A DNA stretch of 64,000 bases from contig OW804094.1 of NCBI GenBank assembly GCA_942159475.1, positions 21,495,067 to 21,559,066 on the forward strand, given 5' to 3'. A model generated the notes under the pieces. That model saw only the letters and a program-made list of their open reading frames with translations. It had not been told where the DNA came from and ran no database searches. Source of the stretch: Sthenelais limicola. Its lineage: Eukaryota > Annelida > Polychaeta > Phyllodocida > Sigalionidae. Below, piece after piece: positions 47,894-59,600 of this stretch. The translations under genes and the position numbers were made by a program. Numbering within the stretch: the first letter of the stretch is position 1; each line of letters starts with the position of its first letter.

Positions 47894-48149
47894 GCCTTAT
47901 GTTCTGTATGGGGACTGACCCTAATTGTCCTGAATAGTGAGTTGTTCCTAAGGAGAGGTTTTAGTTACTATACCAGCTATGTTACAGTTGAATCTAGTTG
48001 TAACTGCTGAAGTCAAACGTTTGTATAAATATATTCAGTTAAAGCATTACACATCTCACATGCTGGCTCAAATGATTGAACATTTACAATATTTGAATAA
48101 TGTTCCAGTCATCTCCAGTAAGTTTGTTGAATCACTCGAGGTACCCATA

Positions 48150-48381
48150 TGAGTCAGATTTTCAGAAAATGTACAATTCGCCTTCACCAATCCTCTCAAA
48201 TAACATTAAGATAGAAATGAGCTTCAAAATGCAGTTTAACGTGGCAAAACATATAATATAAATCAACGTGATTCCAAATATATTCAGATATACCCGATAT
48301 TTATCATTTTTCAGCCTAATTCAGCAAGATTTCCTAAATGTGTGGAGCTGTCAATTGTACATTTTCTGAAAATCTGACCCA
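48150..48381 (+). mobile_element. TG-A element copy 9
   Basis: Ends TGAGTCAGATTTTCAG and CTGAAAATCTGACCCA. Confidence 0.8.
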
Positions 48382-49579
48382 CATGTAATATTGACCTTTC
48401 AACTGCGAAATATTCATACGTTTTGCCCAAACCCAGGAGTTGCCGAACAATGTAGCAGTTTATAATTGCAGATTGAATTACTCAAGACGGTCTGGCTGGC
48501 CCTGATGCCAGTAATAACTGATTTAGAATGATGTCGCACTCACTTGGAAATTATACTTTAGTATGGTCAATATGATTCCCTTTGAGATGTTCCCACTAAA
48601 TGGGCGGGTTTTTTTTGACAATTTCTTTCATAGGAAATGCTGCATTGATTACTGTATATATAATATGATGTATATTTTATAATGAGGGATGGAACCATTG
48701 CTAGGTTCCTTTGTTATCAATAAATGTGTATAGAGTGGAATGGTTCACATGTCGCGTGCCTGTACGTCCCTGAGAGGAGTTTCTTAAAGACCTTTATTCC
48801 ACTAAACCCGATTTTCTCATCCGACCAACTTTGGAAATCGTGCCCCATGCCCAAATCAAGTTCCATTCATTATTATTGGATCAGCTTGATATTGACTGAC
48901 CGTCTGATATTAATTAAATGGGTGTTATCCGATTTAGGATTTCAACACGATCTACTTGATAGTCATCTTTATTCAAAACTAGGGTTTGGTGAAACAGGGT
49001 CTTAATTACTCTTGTGGACAAAGGGCCGTGACCGATTTTGTTTCATACCATATTATGTAAAAATGATGGTTTTGTTTCATGAAGGTTGCCCGTTCTATGC
49101 GGCTCCTTTTGGTTATGCAAATGAATATAAAAATACTATAAAAGAAGACGTGGATATTACAGTTTGTCGCTATGACATTACCTCTCATGAAACCAGTGAT
49201 AACTAATACGGTACCGGTTTTATTCGAGTTTTTTTTGTGTGAATCTATTATTCTCAAGCTAATAAAGAGCTTGTTATGAGAAAAGAAGTGTTCTGTGTTG
49301 TCATTGAAGTAGGTCTTAATTATCATCATCCTTTTATTGGCTAGCATCACACAAAGGTATTAGGCCACTTTGTTAGTGTGGAAATTTCTATTTTTCATTC
49401 TATCTCATGGTAGACGGGCCTTCCTCAGGACCATACCCGTACCTAAGACATTGAAATGAGGTCACTATGTCAGTGTCCAGATGTCCAGAGGTGTGTGGCA
49501 CCAGAGTAGACAATCGTTACAACAAAGAACTCTTAAATTAAATAGGATATTATATTATTGGGCGGATAATGAAACTTTT

Positions 49580-49850
49580 GGCTATTTGAAAAGCCTTCGC
49601 CGACACCATACCCACCCGCCACCATGGCAGCCATGTAGTCGTGGCCGTCTACATGGCACGCCGAGTAACGTTTGGAAGGGATGATCCCATTGGCTGAGAG
49701 CCTAGCTGAAGGTTGATGTAACGCGCCCTGTGATTGGCCGATTTTTTTCCGTATAAACCCTCCATGAAAAGCCGAGTGTTACTGAAGTTGCCTTGTTCGC
49801 TTGCCATGTGTTTGTACTGTGGTAAATACGACTCGGGGAACCGGTTATTA
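49580..49850 (+). promoter_or_regulatory. Orphan promoter-like segment
   Basis: CpG-richer than its surroundings, with GCCACCATGGCAGCC at 49618 (YY1/Kozak-like, but the ATG meets TAG after four codons), two ATTGGC (inverted CCAAT) sites at about 49690 and 49735, and GTATAAACCC at about 49752. The ORF downstream (49801-50154) resembles nothing I know; the segment could be a promoter with a non-coding first exon (donor-like AAG|GTATTT near 50107). Confidence 0.3.
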
Positions 49851-50596
49851 TTCAGTTATGATACCAGAAAGACCCTGTTGTATTGGAGTTAATCTCAGTC
49901 TATGGGTTTTCCCTAGGCCTGGAGACATTCTGAGATGTTTCTGGCAATTGGAAGTCGGGAAGCAGCATTTTCACACGATCGAGAGACAGTCTGGATACAA
50001 GTTGGTAGTTCTAGAGTGTGTGGGCATGGCTAAAATCGAAAGTGCTATGACTGAGCCATATGATATGGCCACAATAACGCCTCGTCGTCCAGAAAGTATC
50101 CGCACAAGGTATTTATTTGTAGGAAGTAAATGGGTTATATTTCAACGCTTTTAGATTGTTTTTATTTTAAATTTCCGACGAATTACCCTCCACCCACCCG
50201 TCGCTTCACCCCACGTCCCACCCGGGCCTCGGCGCTGTTTATACCTTATTTTGAAAATAATCATACCCCGTTACCATGGAAACGCTTATATTTTCTATAC
50301 CAAGGGTGATCTCACTTGTGTCTTTGGAAAAAAAGATTTCTATGACCTTAAGGTACACTTATGCCAAAGGGGACATTTGTAGCATGACTTGAAGTATAAA
50401 GTCACTTAACCCACCCACTATACTAATGGATGTTTTGATGGATTGCCCACAGGCCTATTATTTTTGCAGTTGTGATTCTTACTTCCTAAACATTATCTAA
50501 GGAGGTTGATTACAGTAATGGTTATGTACATTGGTTCTACAAGGGCCCCACATGACTATCGATTTTAAGAGTTAAAACAATCAACATGTACACACA

Positions 50597-50809
50597 TGGG
50601 TCAGATTTTTAGAAAATGTGCAATTCACCTTCACCAACCCTTTCAAATAACCCACATTTAAGACCAAAATGAGCTTCAAAATACTTTAGATCAATGCGAT
50701 ACCAAATATACTCAGATATACCCAGTATTCATAATTTTTTAGCCAAATTTAACAGAATTTCCTAAATGTGTAGATCTGCAAATTGTACATTTTCTGAAAA
50801 TCTGACCCA
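50597..50809 (+). mobile_element. TG-A element copy 10
   Basis: 213 bp; ends TGGGTCAGATTTTTAG and CTGAAAATCTGACCCA; CA duplication. Confidence 0.85.
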
Positions 50810-51692
50810 CAGACGATTTAAATAGGTTAAAAATCTTCTTTTTCTTATGTACTGATGTCATGGTAAGGCATTTATAGCAACCACATTCCCAGGTGACGAG
50901 GGATTGGCAGTTGACCTAGGACGTAAAATGTGCATAGACAAGTGGTTAATATATGTATTGCAAGCCATTGTTTGTTTTAAATGTGTTTATTCAGCCAGAG
51001 ACATTATGTTTTCATACACTATTCTCAGTATTAGCTGAGGGGAAAAGATTAACATTATAGGTTCGATACATCAAGATATAATTCTACAAATATGTGGCTA
51101 TGTATATATATACAATCGATTATAAAATAAGATATTTCAGGGAAAAACAAAAAGTCAATTTAATCATAAATAAAGAGATAAAATCGAAGCTAAAGGCTTA
51201 AGATCCATCACCTGGATATAATCATCGTTGTACTACTGACCAAGGAGATACAAAATAAATCGAAAACATATTTCTACACACAAAAACATGTTTCTGAAAC
51301 CATTTAGATCAAGATCAATGTCATTACATCGAGAACAGAAAGGGCTATAATAGATTGTCGGGATCTGGAATCTTCCAGATATTTATTGTTCCCTGAAAGG
51401 CGTTTGATTCCGATTATTTATTCATATGATTAATCTACTGGAGAACGGATGTTTATGAGTTAGTCCACATCATATAAATATGCCCAGAAGCAACTCGGTA
51501 GGATGAATTGACGAAGGAAAAATAACGTAGAGTATTGGAGTGGTATTTATTCCTGGTTGGTGGTAAGTGAAGTTAGAGGGAGGGAGAGATAGGCATTTGT
51601 GGGAGGGTGGCTAACCCAGTCTCACATGGGGCCCTGCGAGGGGAACACGTGCACTCAGGCACGGGTATCCCTGCTTGGACGGTGAAGTCGTC
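50810..51692. other. Intergenic stretch, nothing recognised
   Basis: No coding, RNA or repeat signal that I could support. Confidence 0.4.
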
Positions 51693-52045
51693 CAATAGGG
51701 GATTTGCATAGCCGCCATTTTGAATCTTGATTCGCATTGAATTATAGGAGTAATGGTACAGTATAAGATCTATAGAAAACATAGTATCTTTAGCTTGGGA
51801 TATTTATCAGTACTCTAATGTCAATATCCATGTGTTTTACATGTTTCTTTAACACACAACTTCATCTTTCCCATCATGCATTTGGTTTGTATAGATCATT
51901 CACACAAGCTATGATATTAGTGAGAATATTCTTGCAATTTTCCATGAAATTCTTGCTAAATATTTCTATGTAGATTTGAACTGAATCTATCCCAGCATGC
52001 ACTGCAGTAGACATGCGCAGTGAGACATGCAACTCCCCTATCAAT
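51693..52045. repeat. Dispersed repeat G, copy 1
   Basis: Contains GGGATTTGCATAGCCGCCAT, CCATGTGTTTTACATGTTTC and CATCCCAGCATG-type blocks shared with 61409-61700. The ends AATAGGGGAT and CCCCTATCAATA suggest an inverted-repeat element. Confidence 0.7.
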
Positions 52046-52501
52046 AGGTAATTACAATCAGTATGGCTTGAGCCAGCATGCAGGTAACATGTAATGGTAT
52101 TGAAATTTTAGGTAGGTATCCTTATGTAACAATAATGTATAACATAAGTATGTATTACCCATGTTCATAAGTCCTCTTATGAAGGACCTCGATCGGTTCA
52201 AAGAAGTCAACATAGGTTCACAGAAGAATCTTCACCTGATTAGAGAGGCGACTGACTATATAATTATAATTCATACGACAAAGCTTCCACAGGTTTTTAA
52301 ATTTAATCCAGATTGTTCCAAACCATCCCTGGTGGGTTTGTCCCAGTAATCGGTTTTTACCTTAGGCTCAGGTCGGATTTTTAGTATTCAGATGCTTGGG
52401 ACTGAAGTTCTCTGCATCCATCATACCGATTTCATAATATCTTCATAATATCCCCCCCCCCCTCAAAATTCAAGAGATTGATCAAGGCGTAAGCATACAT
52501 T

Positions 52502-52824
52502 TGTGATGTGTTTCAAGAAAATGAGTCATAAGTCGCAAAATTGATATTTTTCAAAGTGTTTTTCTTACATTATATCTCTTTATTGAAATGTTCTGATTTT
52601 TTGAGGGTCTAGTACTTATAGTCATATGAATCCATGCAACAAATTTTAGGACATTCTATTAAATATATCCTTGCGTTTTGAAGGGTTTTGTGTGGAGTAT
52701 ATTAAATTACTTTACTGGTAATTACCCATCCAGTAACATTGAACACTTTTTTTTTCAAAAATAAAAATATCAAACTTAAAACATTTTTTGCGACTTATGA
52801 CTCATTTTCCTAAAACGGATCACA
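52502..52824 (-). mobile_element. TG-B element copy 8 (internally deleted)
   Basis: 323 bp; ends TGTGATGTGTTTCAAG and CCTAAAACGGATCACA; TT duplication. Confidence 0.85.
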
Positions 52825-53099
52825 TTTATTGGATCCCTACATTGGTGTAATGTAAGTTGCAAATTGTATTCTCGTTGTCACAATTTATTCAAGTACTTTC
52901 GAGGAAATATATCAGTGTATTTCATAGTTTAACTAACTTTGGTCTTGCATCATTGAAGCACTACATAATATAAATGATGCACAAAATTAGCTTTCATGTC
53001 CAATTTCTGTCCTCTAAATTGATGGTCTACAACTCATGGCACCTGAGTTGAGAGTGTATCGTTATGCGCCATGGTTATACGTAGGCCTAGATGCATATA

Positions 53100-53338
53100 T
53101 GGGTCAGATTTTCAGAAAATGTACAATTGGTAGCTGTACACATTTAGTAAATTCTGCTAAATTAGGCTCCAATTTGGTCAATACTATAGGTAAATTCGAG
53201 AATATTCGGCATTGCATTGATTCTAGCAATCTGTTTGGTTAGGTTAAACTGTATTTTGAACTTTATTTTCATCTGAAATTTGGGTTATTTGAGAGGATTG
53301 GCGAAGTAGAATTGTACATTTTCTGAAAATCTGACCCA
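53100..53338 (-). mobile_element. TG-A element copy 11
   Basis: Ends TGGGTCAGATTTTCAG and CTGAAAATCTGACCCA; TA duplication. Confidence 0.85.
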
Positions 53339-53575
53339 TATACCAACATTTTCTTTGACAAATTAACCGATCCCTTTCTTGCATTCATCTCTAAAAATGC
53401 ATTATTGTACATATTATATCGGTAGATATTGAATATATATAATGACTGAAAATTTCCTCGATTATAGATAGTTAAAGGGTTTGAAGAGTAAGAAAAATAA
53501 ATAATATTTATAAATGGATTTGTGCGTGATACCCCGTGGATTAGTATAATATCAGGGACCATGATGTGACACACA

Positions 53576-53819
53576 TGGGTCAGATTTTCAGAAAATGTAC
53601 AATTCGCCTTCATCAATCCTCTCAAAAAACCCACATTTAATTAAGACAAAAATCAGCTTCAAAATGCAGTTTAACATATCAGAACTGATACTTTAAATCA
53701 ATGCGATACCACATATATACTCAGATATACCCGGTATTCATAATTTGTTCAGCCTAATTTAGCAGAAATTTCTACATGTGTAGAGCTGCCAATTGTACAT
53801 TTTCTGAAAATCTGATCCA
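53576..53819 (+). mobile_element. TG-A element copy 12
   Basis: Ends TGGGTCAGATTTTCAG and CTGAAAATCTGATCCA; CA duplication. Most of it is repeated as part of the 277-bp direct repeat at 55754. Confidence 0.85.
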
Positions 53820-53878
53820 CATAATGCACTATAGAAATTAATTAGTGGTGGCGATGCGGCACTTTATCCCCTCAAATG
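53602..53878. repeat. 277-bp direct repeat, left copy
   Basis: Appears base-for-base identical to 55754-56030. It holds most of a TG-A element and about 58 bp beyond it (TAATGCACTATAGAAATTAA onward). Confidence 0.85.
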
Positions 53879-54194
53879 TGCGCCGCATTGTTAGATGCAG
53901 AAGGCGGGATCATTAGGAAGGGAAGCAGTATCCCATAACACCCCATTATTATACCACTACGCCACCTGTCCGCCACTATATATAATCCCTTTCAATCCCT
54001 CAACCGGCCTCATTCCATTTCCAATCACTTACGAGTCAACAGCTACCTCTAACTATATTTTTGGGTATTTGGTCACCGGTGGATACCAGTCGCACCAGCA
54101 GCGCTGGGAAAGATTCAGGCGACCTATATAATACTGCTGGCTTTGCTGTCGTGCTATATCAGTTTGTACACTATATACGCACATCGGCTTCACA

Positions 54195-55325
54195 ATGGGT
54201 AGAGGTAACACTTCTAGAAAGACTCCGAAGACGAAGGCCCCGGCCACTAAAGCAAGTACCGGTACACGCCTTACAATGCATGCATTGGATGAAAGGATTA
54301 ATACTGTGGGCACCGAGATTGCCGGTGTCAAAGACGACGTGCATATGCTCCATTCTAAAATTGATACGCTCATCGCCACATCATTGAGACAGACCGCAAA
54401 TGAGAATTTGCAACAGAGCCATGTACATCCAGCCCAGAATTCACCGCCGGGGAGCTCAGGTCCGAGCCCCGAGGCACCCAGGCCTCCACGCCATAGCAGC
54501 CCCAGGCGCCATGCCGAGCACCTGCACCTCCATGACCGGTTCGCCGCACCTGAGGTGCTTAGGAAGCGCCTAGAGGCAGACGACTACTATGAGCGGGAGG
54601 CAGAAAGGGAGAAATTCGCTAGAGGACTATATGGTAAGGCCCATGTCATGCAAAATTTTCATGCTGCCAGTATAACCGCTAAACCATTCATGTACATTGA
54701 CAATGAGACCGAACGCACAGTGAAACAAAAGATAGACGCTAGAAATAATATGTCGCAAATGCAATACATAAATGCCTGCCTTGCTCTTTTACAAGATAAC
54801 CGTGCATATAAACCTAGAGACTATTCACATATCATGTCCCATGTAATGGATGTCACGCAGGACGCACTAGAGCGCCCTTGGCACCAGGTGAGACGCTGGT
54901 CTCAATATGTGTGGGATCAGGTAGAAGCGGGCCTACTTACCTGGGACGACCAAATGCGCATTTACCAGCACAGAGTGCGCATATCTTTTACAAATGGCGG
55001 CAACGCCGGCTCCAGTAAGAATGACAGGGTAGACACAAATTGTTCTAGTGCTAGCAACAGTCAAACGGAGGTATTGTGTTGTATGTTTAATAATGCACAG
55101 AAAATTGCCTGCTCGCATAATGATACTCATAGTGAAAATGGAATAAAGTTCATGCACATTTGCTCCTATTGTGACAGCGTAGGGAAGTCCTGCCAACATG
55201 CCTTCTCCAAATGTATAAGAAGGCAAAATGCTACTAATCAATCTAAAGTGTCAAATTCCAGCTACAACAGCGGCCAGCCCTCTGGTCAACGGAGCCAAGG
55301 ACAGCAGCTCTCAAAAAACGGGTAG
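54195..55325 (+). CDS. Retrotransposon gag-like ORF
   Basis: 376 codons uninterrupted. N-terminal basic Lys/Thr stretch, a coiled-coil-like part (HALDERINTVGTEIAGVKDD), a Pro/His/Arg-rich linker, a conserved-looking alpha-helical core (YKPRDYSHIMSHVMDVTQDA, WHQVRRWSQYVWDQVEAGLL), and a Cys/His cluster (CSYCDSVGKSCQHAFSKC) that could be a zinc knuckle variant. Ends Q-Q-L-S-K-N-G-stop, with the shift site in the K-N codons. Base composition is richer in GC than the surroundings. Confidence 0.65.
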   Translation: MGRGNTSRKTPKTKAPATKASTGTRLTMHALDERINTVGTEIAGVKDDVHMLHSKIDTLIATSLRQTANENLQQSHVHPAQNSPPGSSGPSPEAPRPPRHSSPRRHAEHLHLHDRFAAPEVLRKRLEADDYYEREAEREKFARGLYGKAHVMQNFHAASITAKPFMYIDNETERTVKQKIDARNNMSQMQYINACLALLQDNRAYKPRDYSHIMSHVMDVTQDALERPWHQVRRWSQYVWDQVEAGLLTWDDQMRIYQHRVRISFTNGGNAGSSKNDRVDTNCSSASNSQTEVLCCMFNNAQKIACSHNDTHSENGIKFMHICSYCDSVGKSCQHAFSKCIRRQNATNQSKVSNSSYNSGQPSGQRSQGQQLSKNG

Positions 55326-55357
55326 AGGGCGGGGATAGACCATGGCGCCCCCCGCCC
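55313..55357 (+). promoter_or_regulatory. -1 ribosomal frameshift signal between gag-like and pol-like frames
   Basis: Slippery heptamer A AAA AAC at 55313-55319 in the gag frame, a 7-nt spacer, then GGGCGGGG (55327-55334) perfectly complementary to CCCCGCCC (55350-55357) with a 15-nt loop. The -1 frame is open from here into the downstream ORF. This is the standard architecture of programmed -1 frameshifting. Confidence 0.75.
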
Positions 55358-55792
55358 ATAGGACCAGCAGCTACAGACAATACCGGCATAGCACTCACTA
55401 CACGGGAGCACGACGACGAATCTGCACCCTATTGTGAGGCACATACAGGTAACGCGATTGGCGGCGAGTCTGACCTGTTAGGTATGAACGTTTTCTTTGA
55501 AAATGCCATTGACATGTGTAATAGTGAATCAAATGAAACATCTATTGATCTCGGGCCATACGCTACAGCCTCATACAGGCAACGCTACTGGCCAAGCATT
55601 GCTAATCTCAATTCTGATAAATTGCAAGCTATTTATGACGCTACTAGAATCACAGGCCTACCTAATAGCCTGTCAGCTAGAGTAGAAGTACCTTCCAAAC
55701 TCAATTTAGACGCCTGGGCACGATACCTTCATTCGCCTTCATCAATCCTCTCAATTCGCCTTCATCAATCCTCTCAAAAAACCCACATTTAA
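55319..55792 (+). pseudogene. 5' remnant of pol-like ORF
   Basis: Read in the -1 frame after the slippery site. It passes through an acidic stretch (TTREHDDESAPYCEAHTG) and reaches SLSARVEVPSKLNLDAWARY before running into TG-A transposon sequence. The last ~20 codons are transposon-derived. It lacks every catalytic domain, so it is non-functional. Confidence 0.6.
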
Positions 55793-56030
55793 TTAAGACA
55801 AAAATCAGCTTCAAAATGCAGTTTAACATATCAGAACTGATACTTTAAATCAATGCGATACCACATATATACTCAGATATACCCGGTATTCATAATTTGT
55901 TCAGCCTAATTTAGCAGAAATTTCTACATGTGTAGAGCTGCCAATTGTACATTTTCTGAAAATCTGATCCACATAATGCACTATAGAAATTAATTAGTGG
56001 TGGCGATGCGGCACTTTATCCCCTCAAATG
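55754..56030. repeat. 277-bp direct repeat, right copy
   Basis: Same length and sequence as the left copy. Preceded by an extra stutter of its first ~23 bases (ATTCGCCTTCATCAATCCTC twice in a row), a mark of template switching or tandem duplication. Confidence 0.85.
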
Positions 56031-56338
56031 CTACCATGTAACTCAAAGAACGTTACTATCGTTGGAATCGGCTACACATTTAGTGTGAATTAGGCTGCAT
56101 TTTGGTCAATACTAGGTAAATTCGAGTATATTTGGCATTGCATTGATTCTAGCAATCTGTTTGGTTATGTTGAACTGAATTTTGAACTTTATTTTCGTCT
56201 GAAATTTGGGTTATTTGAGAAAATTGGTGAGGTTGAATTGTACATTTTCTGAAAATCCCACTATAGAAATTAATTAGACGTGGCGATGCGGCACCTTATC
56301 CCCTCAAATGCTACCATGTAACTCAAAAGAACGTTACG
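55980..56338. repeat. Second tandem duplication containing partial TG-A
   Basis: The ~75 bp starting ACTATAGAAATTAATTAG and ending CTCAAA(A)GAACGTTAC occurs at about 55980-56055 and again at 56264-56338. Between them lies a TG-A fragment in minus orientation (about 56065-56255). Confidence 0.7.
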
Positions 56339-56431
56339 TTCTTCAGACGTAGGTTAAAAAAATGCACTATAGAAAGCAAAATATTATTATGGAACACAAC
56401 AATCGCACTTAAACTATTAATAGTGTCATGA

Positions 56432-56578
56432 TCAATCACGAGGGGAGTATGGCATTCCATGGCAGAGTGTTGACCGTTTTCGGTAGTTGGTAATGGCGTC
56501 GAAACGTATCAGAGGTCCACATGCATGTTCTTTGGGAATGTGCCAGCAAGTTCCGTCATCAATCTTGTAATCAACTGC
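56432..56578 (-). CDS. PAN-gene exon i: PAN module 3, second half, stop
   Basis: 147 nt. Encodes AVDYKIDDGTCWHIPKEHAC and STLCHGMPYSPRD then TGA. Acceptor TTTTTACAG. A splice donor before the stop was not seen, so this is taken as the last exon. Confidence 0.7.
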   Translation of the reverse strand, partial: AVDYKIDDGTCWHIPKEHACGPLIRFDAITNYRKRSTLCHGMPYSPRD

Positions 56579-56605
56579 CTGTAAAAATGAGCGATAATTA
56601 AGGTT

Positions 56606-56668
<63 letters not shown>

Positions 56669-59600
56669 ATATATTATATACCCGATTTTGTTTGGTGTGG
56701 AATAAAACCGCTAGAATAGTTTCAAGAATGCCAAAATGTATTTAAAATAGAAAAATTTAATCCCAAAGACCATAATGGACAACTATAATATGGATTATCA
56801 GAAATTCCAAAATTCCGAAATTACATATTATTTCAGTTACAATTCAATCTAACCCTCTAATTTGATATGTTGGTTCATGGACTATCAAAGATTCTGTAGA
56901 ATGAAGGCTAACATCAATTCAATGACATTGTATTGGATGTCCTTGAGTCAGATTTTCAGAAAATGTACAATTCGCCTTCACCAATCCTCTCAAATAACTC
57001 ACATTTAAGATAGAAATGAGCTTCAAAATGCAGTTTAACGTGGCAAAACAGATAATATAAATCAACGTGATACCAAATATATTCTATATTCAGATATACC
57101 CGTATTTATCATTTTTTCAGCCTAATTCAGCAAGATTTCCTAAATGTGTAGAGCTGCCAATTGCACATTTTCTGAAAATCTGACCCACTTACTGCACATT
57201 CTCGGCTGGCATCACACGTCTGTATACACGAGGATCTAGAATGAGACCCAGTGAGGAATATTCCCCCCTTCTGCTGATATCCAACACTCATTGAAGAATA
57301 ACCCTGAGGATGACCCGGCTTGTGTATTCCTACATTAATATAAGATTAAATAAACTAAAACCATTTGTCACTACCGGCAATTACTGATTTTTAATTGGAT
57401 TGGTTTAAAATAATGCCAGTCCTATATTAGATCCGGAGACAAATGTGATCCGTTTTAGGATAATTAGTCATAAGTCGCAAAATATGGATTTTGAGATATT
57501 CCCATATTTGAAAAGAGGAGATCAAGCTGATTCCAATGAGAGTAAACACTAGGACACCTGATATGTATTTCTATATTTTAAGTTTGATATTTCTATATTT
57601 TGCAAAAAATAAGTTTACAATGTTTCTGGATGGGTAATTACCAGTAAAGTATCTAAATATACTCCATATGAAGGCCTTCAAAACGCAAGGATATATTTAA
57701 TACAATATCCTGAACTTTGTTACATAGATTCATATGATAGTCATAGATTCATATGACTATAAGTGCTACACCCTCCAAGGATCAGAACATTTGAATAAAG
57801 AAATCTTGTGAATAAAACACTTTGAAAAATATCAATTTTGCGACTTGTGACTCATTTCCCTGAAACACATCCCAAATGTACCAATGAATTACATACCGCA
57901 GTCCTTTTTCCTGCAATGTGTTGTGGTCGGCAACGGAACAAGGGTGTTACAAGCTGATGAGCTTGAATGGAACCAGCAAATAGCTCCTTCGTAGTCATAA
58001 TCAATACCCTGAATAAATTGATTCATGATCATCATTCAGGCATAAATGTTGGCAACTATATATTTCCGACTGTCTACTGAAAAGAGGCTATATCACACTA
58101 GTTCACAAAATTAATGATAGCTATGCGCCTGGTTTCGAACTGGAGTCAAATTTAAGTCTAATCCACAGTTGAACATTTACCTGTTATCTGTCGAAAGAAA
58201 ACAATCCTCGTAAATGTCTATAAATACAGATAATTTCATTCAATGTCAATGTCAATTTAAGAACAATGGATTTTGAATTTTCCTCCATGGAGGTTAGAGA
58301 CAAATTGAATAGTATGGAAAGCCATTTATACATGTTATGAATTAACCCCAAACCGGGAGAATTAGTAGGCTAACCCGGAAAATGACTGACGATTTCACCA
58401 TTGAAAATGCATGTGAACGGGGGAATTTCGTTCCGGGTTAGCCTAGAATTAGAAACCAAATCGGAAACTTCCTAAAATTCCCAAATTGTGCTTTTTAATA
58501 TTTAGCTAATCTTCCCTTTCCATCATTTCTACTTAGACTTCATCAATTCCTGACTGGGGCATAGCTTTTGTTAATTCACTCCAATCTGGCATCTAATTCT
58601 CTAGACACCCTGCTACTTCAAAAAAACACTAGGCCTACCTAGTAGGCACATTCCGGATTGGCCGCCGAGCTGTGCCAATTTTCCCGAAATAGGATGCCAG
58701 TTCACTGAGAAAAAGGCTAATCAGGAATATGGTTAGGTAAATTAGGAAAAGTATTACTAAAGTTCTGTACATTTGGGTTATATGTATAAATGGCTTTCCA
58801 TAGTATGGCGTGGATGGATCTCAACAACACTTCGATATTGACGTATATGGAGCAGCTTATCCCATCATCAGATTTTTCATTGATGGAAATTGTTTATATA
58901 ATGTAACGATGAATGATGTAAAACTCACAACTTTTATCCTAACTTTTATCCTGGTTACATGACTGTTGACAGGAAATAATATGACGCGTTTCTGTCTTAT
59001 ACCTATAAGCACCACTCACATGGTAACCCGGAAAACAGGAGTCAAACCAAGCATCTGCACCTTTAAAAACATAATTTTTCTGTAATGCATCTCACTCTTC
59101 AGCAAAATATATCCCCTTTCTTTTTGGCAATGTCAATATGGAAAAGCAATGAGAAAAAAGAAGAAACTAGGAAAAAATACATTACCAGCATCCCCATGAC
59201 ATGTTGTCTTCATAAAATGGTCAGTCCATTGTTGCTCTTCTAAATGGGTTTGGTGCAGTTCATCAAAGTAATAACAACTACCCGACGAGAAATCCACTGC
59301 TCTATTAGTGAAAACAAGAAATAACTCGTGAAAAATCTGCGTTAGAATATATTATACAGACTTATGAATGCATTAAAACCGATTAACCGTTTAGGATTTT
59401 TAAACCTTGATATACCCCACAGATTGTATACCTTTACTCCGCACTCGTTTAATTATTCAAACATTTTCTTAATAATTACTTTATTATGCTAATTATAACT
59501 TCAGCCTGTGATACCAAAGAAAAATCTATTGTTATGTTACATGATATAATATTCTTGAAAAAAGAATTATCTATTATATTCTGGAGAAAGTTCAATGAAG

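Larger units (their letters stand above)
53879..55753 (+). mobile_element. Truncated gag-pol retrotransposon (possibly DIRS-like)
   Basis: Contains a 376-aa gag-like ORF, a -1 frameshift signal and the first ~140 codons of a second ORF. The second ORF ends abruptly where it runs into TG-A sequence at about 55730. It is enclosed by two 277-bp direct repeats made of TG-A sequence plus flank, not recognisable LTRs. No reverse transcriptase, RNase H or recombinase domain remains, so the class is an inference from the gag layout and the 'SKLNLDAWARYL' pol start. Confidence 0.65.

Noticed and set aside
49801..50154. 117-codon ORF as a protein gene
   Set aside because: No recognisable motif or composition bias, and no matching exons nearby; kept only as part of a promoter-like segment.
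54053..55241. Antisense ORFs opposite the gag-like gene
   Set aside because: They are mirror frames of a GC-richer coding sequence and encode nothing recognisable.
56612..56676. TA repeat as an origin or regulatory site
   Set aside because: Ordinary microsatellite; nothing else supports a function.
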